Shown: positions 8,203-11,440 of the stretch, one piece after another
Layout of the letters: every line of letters starts with the position of its first letter
Position numbering within the stretch: the first letter of the stretch is position 1
Assembly (NCBI GenBank): GCA_963966275.1
Contig: CAWZYQ010000129.1
Location: 1 to 11,440, forward strand
Source of the DNA: UBA10427 sp003500135
GTDB taxonomy: Bacteria; Bacteroidota; Bacteroidia; Cytophagales; Cyclobacteriaceae
Direction of reading: 5' to 3'
Length of the DNA: 11,440 bases
Position numbers and translations under genes: made by a program
Notes under the pieces: generated by a model
Databases searched by the model: none
Told to the model about the DNA's origin: nothing
What the model saw: the letters and a program-made list of their open reading frames with translations, nothing else

Positions 8203-8235
8203 CAAAACTAAAACATTTAAACTATGCCAATACAA
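8203..8235 (-). promoter_or_regulatory. Possible promoter of the dCMP deaminase gene
   Basis: On the minus strand, TAGTTTTG (8210 to 8203) matches the TAnnTTTG minus-7 consensus, about 38 nt before the ATG at 8165. TTG triplets lie upstream at 8233-8235 and 8228-8230, giving spacers of 22 or 17 nt, either side of the usual 19-21, so the minus-33 part is weak. The site would reach into the first codons of the divergent DUF2911 gene. Confidence 0.4.
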
Positions 8236-8772
8236 TTTCTTTCCAGAACTGCCACACTTTTTATCGTCATTGCATTCGCCTCCATATTTCAAACTGCAAT
8301 GGCCCAGGAAGCCCTAAAGCCAAGGCTCAGCCCTCTGGCCATGACTACCTTTAAATATGAAGATACCTACGTTAAAGTGACCTACTGCCGGCCCCACATT
8401 CGCGACAGGGAAGTTTTTGGCAATATCGTCCCATTCGGTAAGGTATGGAGGACCGGCGCAAATGAAGCCACGGAAATCACCATAACCGAAGATATACAGA
8501 TGGATGGCCACCCGGTAAAAGCAGGCACTTATACTTTGTTTACAATACCTGGTAAAGAAAAATGGACCATCATATTAAACACTGAGTTGGGTCAATGGGG
8601 CGCTTTTGATTATAATCCCGACAAGAACATCCTCACATTTGATGTTCCTGTACAAAAAACTGATGTGGTTTATGAGCCTTTCACGATCAATTTCGCTAAC
8701 AAAGGAGAAGTTGTGACCCTGCAACTCATATGGAACACTACCATGGTTGAAATACCTATAACATTTGATTAG
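8224..8772 (+). CDS. Exported DUF2911 domain protein
   Basis: The protein has 182 residues. Residues 1-27 form a signal peptide ending in AMA before QEALKP, so it is exported, most likely to the periplasm, with no lipobox. The mature part is a single DUF2911 domain, recognised from VTYCRPHIRDREVFG (52-66), the hallmark VPFGKVWRTGANEATEI (69-85), AGTYTLFTIPG (100-110) and WTIILNTELGQWGAF (114-128). DUF2911 is widespread in Bacteroidota but has no established function, so none is assigned. The length fits the single-domain form; some relatives carry an added TPR segment that is absent here. The next gene starts 1 nt after its stop, so the two are almost surely co-translated. The 58-nt gap to the divergent deaminase must hold its promoter, but I see no TAnnTTTG box on this strand. 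Confidence 0.92.
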   Translation: MPIQFLSRTATLFIVIAFASIFQTAMAQEALKPRLSPLAMTTFKYEDTYVKVTYCRPHIRDREVFGNIVPFGKVWRTGANEATEITITEDIQMDGHPVKAGTYTLFTIPGKEKWTIILNTELGQWGAFDYNPDKNILTFDVPVQKTDVVYEPFTINFANKGEVVTLQLIWNTTMVEIPITFD

Positions 8773-8773
8773 T

Positions 8774-9100
8774 ATGAAAGAAAAAAAGTATTCCACTTTA
8801 ATGGAATTCTACCCCTATTATCTTTCGGAACACCAAAACGGCACCTGCCGCGTACTTCATTTTATTGGTACAGCGCTGGTATTTATGGTCTTGGCAAAAG
8901 CATTGTTAACTCAGAAATGGTTACTATTGGCAATGATACCTGTGGTAGGGTATGGATTCGCGTGGATTGGGCATGCTTTTTATGAAAAAAATAAACCTGC
9001 CACTTTCAAGTATCCCTTCTACAGCCTTGCCTCAGATTTCATACTGTTTTTTGACATATTAAAAGGGAAAGAAACCATTAGGCCTGTTAGGCAATATTAA
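8774..9100 (+). CDS. Mpo1-like (DUF962 / YGL010w) small membrane protein
   Basis: The 108-residue protein carries the DUF962 pattern: FYPYYLSEHQNGTCRVLHFIGT (12-33) with His20 and His29, two hydrophobic segments (about 28-46 and 49-68), WIGHAFYEKNKPATF (64-78) with His67, then YPFYSLASDF (80-89). In yeast, the founding member Mpo1 is an iron-dependent dioxygenase of the endoplasmic reticulum that shortens 2-hydroxy fatty acids in phytosphingosine breakdown. The conserved His residues fit metal binding here, but the substrate of bacterial members is not established and a lipid role is inference. The start is ATG 8774; the in-frame TTG at 8765 lies inside the preceding gene and is less likely. 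The gene begins 1 nt after the DUF2911 stop and shares its transcript. Confidence 0.88.
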   Translation: MKEKKYSTLMEFYPYYLSEHQNGTCRVLHFIGTALVFMVLAKALLTQKWLLLAMIPVVGYGFAWIGHAFYEKNKPATFKYPFYSLASDFILFFDILKGKETIRPVRQY

Positions 9101-9292
9101 GAAATTGTTAATTTTTAGATCTATTCCATATTGGTTTCACAGTGGGCATTTTTATGCCTAATCCTATTACCCTGAAGTATATTTTAAATCAACAGGGAAA
9201 AACAGAACCCTAAGTAAGCTTATATTTCTGAATTTTTGTGATGTTTGGTTATTCGCAAACCCATTTTTCAAATTCAATAATTTGATCATAAA

Positions 9293-9323
9293 TACACATA
9301 ACACCCTGATTTTTAGATGTGTA
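9293..9323. repeat. Inverted repeat TACACAT / ATGTGTA
   Basis: TACACAT at 9293-9299 and its exact reverse complement ATGTGTA at 9317-9323 are separated by 17 nt. The centre-to-centre distance of 24 nt is somewhat over two helical turns, so the arms could be paired half-sites for a regulator; a stem with a large loop is the other reading. The site lies 61 nt before the ATG at 9384. Chance is possible in AT-rich DNA. Confidence 0.35.
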
Positions 9324-9350
9324 CATACTTTTTTTCTATTCATTTCGTAA

Positions 9351-9366
9351 ATTAATAAGTATTAAT
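9351..9366. repeat. 16-bp palindrome upstream of the CsbD-like gene
   Basis: ATTAATA (9351-9357) and TATTAAT (9360-9366) are perfect reverse complements around an AG centre. The dyad ends 17 nt before the start codon at 9384, a place where a bound repressor would block transcription or the leader could fold. It is built only of A and T in the arms, so a chance origin cannot be excluded. Confidence 0.4.
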
Positions 9367-9383
9367 CAAAAAATCAGCGCGTT

Positions 9384-9599
9384 ATGGTCAGATCAATAAA
9401 CCAAAATAAGTGGCATGAATTGAAGTTTGAGTTAAGGGATAAATTTCCTCATATCAATCTCGACGACCTGAATCAGGCGGATAGCGCTGTTGATTCATTA
9501 ATTCGTCAGATTTCTGAAAGATCGCATTCGGATCAGGGTGAAATAGTTCATTTGGTCAGGAAGGCTATTGAATACATTGACTCCAAACATGTCATTTAA
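9384..9599 (+). CDS. Small protein resembling CsbD-like stress proteins
   Basis: The protein has 71 residues, with no signal peptide or membrane segment. It is charged and predicted helical: NKWHELKFELRDKFPHINLDDL, then a spacer, DSLIRQISERSHSDQGEIVHLVRKAIEYI. The order W-x-x-L/V-K-x-x-L-x-x-K-F/Y ... L-x-x-D-D-L ... D-x-L-x-x-x-I ... E-I-x-x-L is the layout of the CsbD-like family of small general-stress proteins, but the usual G-K-x-D-E-L core reads SAVDSL here, so the match is distant. The function of CsbD proteins is itself unclear. It is a single-gene unit: a 283-nt spacer with two dyads stands before it, and a strong intrinsic terminator begins 21 nt after its stop. That arrangement supports a real, separately controlled gene. 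An unrelated small helical protein is the alternative. Confidence 0.7.
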   Translation: MVRSINQNKWHELKFELRDKFPHINLDDLNQADSAVDSLIRQISERSHSDQGEIVHLVRKAIEYIDSKHVI

Positions 9600-9620
9600 A
9601 AATGTAAAATATTGATATTG

Positions 9621-9644
9621 GCGCCGTTGATGGCGCTTTTTTTT
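9621..9644 (+). terminator. Rho-independent terminator of the CsbD-like gene
   Basis: GCGCC (9621-9625) pairs exactly with GGCGC (9632-9636) across the 6-nt loop GTTGAT, and eight T follow directly (9637-9644). A G-T pair (9620 with 9637) could lengthen the stem. The site lies 21 nt after the stop of the small gene and isolates the ABC-F gene from it. Confidence 0.88.
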
Positions 9645-9713
9645 GCCCTGTTCCTATCGTTAACCATTTCTTTTCCCTTCGTACATTTTTTTCACCGTTT
9701 CCTTTTAATCCGC

Positions 9714-9721
9714 TAACTTTA
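9714..9721 (+). promoter_or_regulatory. Possible minus-7 box of the ABC-F gene
   Basis: TAACTTTA differs from TAnnTTTG only in the last base and ends 4 nt before the ATG at 9726, which would give a leaderless or nearly leaderless transcript. No TTG is found at the minus-33 distance, so the call is weak. Confidence 0.28.
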
Positions 9722-9725
9722 CGCT

Positions 9726-11440
9726 ATGATTTCAATTTCTAATCTAGATTACTTCATTGGCGACAGGCCGATTTACCATGAAGCCAGCTTACACATCAAG
9801 CCTAAAGATAAAATTGGTCTCATTGGACTGAACGGAACCGGTAAATCCACTCTTCTGAGAATTATTAACAATGAAATCACTCCAGACAGTGGAATGGTAA
9901 GTATGCCCAACGATTGTACGGTTGGTTACCTCAATCAGGACTTATTATCCTATCAATCCGACGAAAGTATACTGGCCGTCGCAATGGAGGCATTTATGGA
10001 GGCTGTGAAGATAGAAATTGAAATGGAGCATATTCTTCAAAAAATGGAGCAGGATTATTCCGATGATCTTATGCATAGGTTAAGCCATCTACAGGAGAAA
10101 TATGAAACGATGGGAGGATATGCGCTTCAGTCAAAAGCTGAAGAAATACTGGAAGGCATAGGCTTTCAAACAGAAGATTTGCATCGTCCATTACGTGAAT
10201 TTTCCGGTGGTTGGCGAATGCGCGTCATGTTGGCCAGGCTTTTACTGGAACAACCCTCTTTACTTATGCTCGATGAGCCCACCAACCACCTTGACCTTCC
10301 TTCGATACAGTGGATTGAAAAATATTTACGCACCTACGAGGGGGCCATCATAGTGGTTTCACACGACCGACAGTTCCTTGACAATACCATTGATACAATT
10401 GTGGAGGTAAGTCAGTACGATTTAAACCGCTACGAAGGCAATTATTCTTTTTATGAGCAGGAAAAAGCGCTACGACAAGAAGTGCAACAAAATGCATATG
10501 AAAACCAACAACAAAAAATAAAACAAACCGAGCGATTCATTGAACGGTTCCGTGCCAAAGCAACAAAAGCCCGACAGGTGCAATCGAGGGTAAAAGCGCT
10601 GGAAAAGATGGATATGGTTGAGGAAGTAAACGAGGCCAATGCTGCCATCAATTTTAAATTCAACTTCAACCGGCCTTCTGGCAAGCATGTGGTCCGCATT
10701 GAAAATCTACACAAACAATATGGGGAACAGGTGATTTTCAACAGCGCTGATGCTTTGATTGAGCGTGGCGATAAAATTGCCCTGATAGGTGCAAATGGTA
10801 AAGGTAAATCCACCCTTTTGCGTATCATTGGTGACCTTGAACCTTTTGAGGGCAAAAGATATGTGGGCCATAACGTTCACCAGGCATTTTACGCTCAACA
10901 TCAGATTGAGGGCCTTCATATTGAGAATGATATTATTTCTGAATTGATGGAAATGAATTCCGGAAAATCAGAACAGGAATTGAGGGGACTGCTGGGTTGT
11001 TTTTTATTCTCGGGCGACGATATCTACAAAAAAATCAAGGTACTGTCCGGTGGGGAAAAGTCAAGGGTGGCACTCGCAAAAACGCTTATATCCGAAGCGA
11101 ATTTTCTATTACTTGATGAGCCTACCAACCACCTCGATATGATGTCGGTGAATATATTGATCCAGGCTTTGAACCAGTACGAGGGAACATTGATCCTGGT
11201 ATCTCACGACAGGTATTTCATCAGCCAGGTAGCTAATAAAATTTGGCATATAAAGAATGAGCAAATTAAGAGCTATCCGGGCAATTATCAGGACTACCAG
11301 TGGTGGGCCGGGCAACAGCAAGCAGAATCTGTCCAGGATGAAGACATACCCAAAAAACAAACCCCGAAGCCGAAGAATCCTTCTGTAAAAACCGATACAG
11401 TAAAAGAACTTCAAAAAGATATCAGGCAACTAAAAAAATC
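9726..11440 (+). CDS. ABC-F family ATPase (ribosome-associated), 3' end outside window
   Basis: ABC-F proteins have two ABC ATPase domains and no membrane part; characterised members bind the ribosomal E site and act on stalled or antibiotic-bound ribosomes. The 571 residues visible hold domain 1 with Walker A GLNGTGKST (34-42), signature FSGGW (159-163), LDEPTNHLD (182-190) and H-loop His213. A linker follows (about 231-316), rich in Lys, Arg and Gln, with FIERFRAKATKARQVQSR (271-288). Domain 2 has Walker A GANGKGKST (355-363), signature LSGGE (440-444), LDEPTNHLD (463-471) and His494. A Pro/Lys-rich stretch (540-560) and the start of a C-terminal coiled coil (VKELQKDIRQLKK) run to the window edge. 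Both catalytic Glu (184 and 465) are present. The typical length is 620-650, so perhaps 50-80 residues are missing. Layout and linker fit housekeeping Uup/YdiF-like members rather than a dedicated resistance protein, but this cannot be decided from sequence alone. Confidence 0.95.
   Translation, partial: MISISNLDYFIGDRPIYHEASLHIKPKDKIGLIGLNGTGKSTLLRIINNEITPDSGMVSMPNDCTVGYLNQDLLSYQSDESILAVAMEAFMEAVKIEIEMEHILQKMEQDYSDDLMHRLSHLQEKYETMGGYALQSKAEEILEGIGFQTEDLHRPLREFSGGWRMRVMLARLLLEQPSLLMLDEPTNHLDLPSIQWIEKYLRTYEGAIIVVSHDRQFLDNTIDTIVEVSQYDLNRYEGNYSFYEQEKALRQEVQQNAYENQQQKIKQTERFIERFRAKATKARQVQSRVKALEKMDMVEEVNEANAAINFKFNFNRPSGKHVVRIENLHKQYGEQVIFNSADALIERGDKIALIGANGKGKSTLLRIIGDLEPFEGKRYVGHNVHQAFYAQHQIEGLHIENDIISELMEMNSGKSEQELRGLLGCFLFSGDDIYKKIKVLSGGEKSRVALAKTLISEANFLLLDEPTNHLDMMSVNILIQALNQYEGTLILVSHDRYFISQVANKIWHIKNEQIKSYPGNYQDYQWWAGQQQAESVQDEDIPKKQTPKPKNPSVKTDTVKELQKDIRQLKK

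Larger units (their letters stand above)
9101..9383. other. AT-rich non-coding spacer
   Basis: I find no plausible reading frame on either strand in these 283 bases. The stretch holds a weak hairpin (GGCAT at 9145-9149 with ATGCC at 9154-9158) without a T-run, and two longer inverted repeats nearer the following gene, listed separately. No TAnnTTTG box is present, so the promoter of the next gene may use another sigma factor or a degenerate box. Confidence 0.6.

Noticed and set aside
9145..9158. Terminator after the Mpo1-like gene
   Set aside because: The hairpin has only 5 pairs and is followed by a mixed sequence instead of a T-run.
10451..10855. 134-residue minus-strand frame, with further minus-strand frames to 11429
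   Set aside because: They are antisense to the ABC-F gene, which has intact Walker, signature and H-loop motifs on the plus strand throughout.
9726..11440. ABC-F gene as an antibiotic-resistance determinant
   Set aside because: The linker and C-terminal layout resemble housekeeping members, and no mobile element or resistance context is nearby.
1..11440. Defence system, CRISPR array, prophage, transposon or tRNA gene
   Set aside because: No cas, nuclease, integrase, transposase or phage-like gene, no direct-repeat array, and no tRNA cloverleaf was recognised on either strand.

Overview
The window looks like chromosomal DNA of a member of the Bacteroidota, probably the Cytophagia side of the phylum. 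Support for this: a clean TAnnTTTG-type minus-7 promoter with a TTG at the matching minus-33 position, few Shine-Dalgarno sites, secreted TPR and DUF2911 proteins of the kind common in that phylum, and the remains of a PD40/OmpA-type envelope protein. Nothing points to a plasmid, phage, integron, CRISPR array or insertion sequence. The genetic code is standard.

Layout. Bases 1-712 hold the 3' part of a decayed OmpA-family gene, with four in-frame stops and one frameshift. Its last codons contain the promoter of a two-gene operon (754-3212): a secreted protein of 14 TPR units, and an alpha/beta hydrolase joined to it by an ATGA overlap. Next is a large secreted protein made of 11 Ig-like units of about 93 residues (3351-6542). 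Two housekeeping genes then converge and overlap by 8 bp: murB (6671-7690) for cell-wall precursor synthesis, and a dCMP deaminase on the minus strand (7683-8165) for dUMP supply.

Divergent from the deaminase is a second small operon (8224-9100): an exported DUF2911 protein followed, after 1 nt, by a small Mpo1-like (DUF962) membrane protein. A 283-base AT-rich spacer with two inverted repeats leads to a 71-residue protein that resembles CsbD-like stress proteins, closed by a strong intrinsic terminator. The window ends inside an ABC-F ATPase gene (from 9726) that keeps all its catalytic motifs and lacks only its last part.

The genes do not form one recognisable system. They are a mix of cell-envelope and secreted proteins, basic metabolism and translation. 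The points most worth a second look are the recently broken OmpA gene whose tail now serves as a promoter, the regular 11-unit surface-type protein without a visible anchor or sorting tail, the TPR-hydrolase and DUF2911-Mpo1 couplings, and the paired dyads in front of the small CsbD-like gene.
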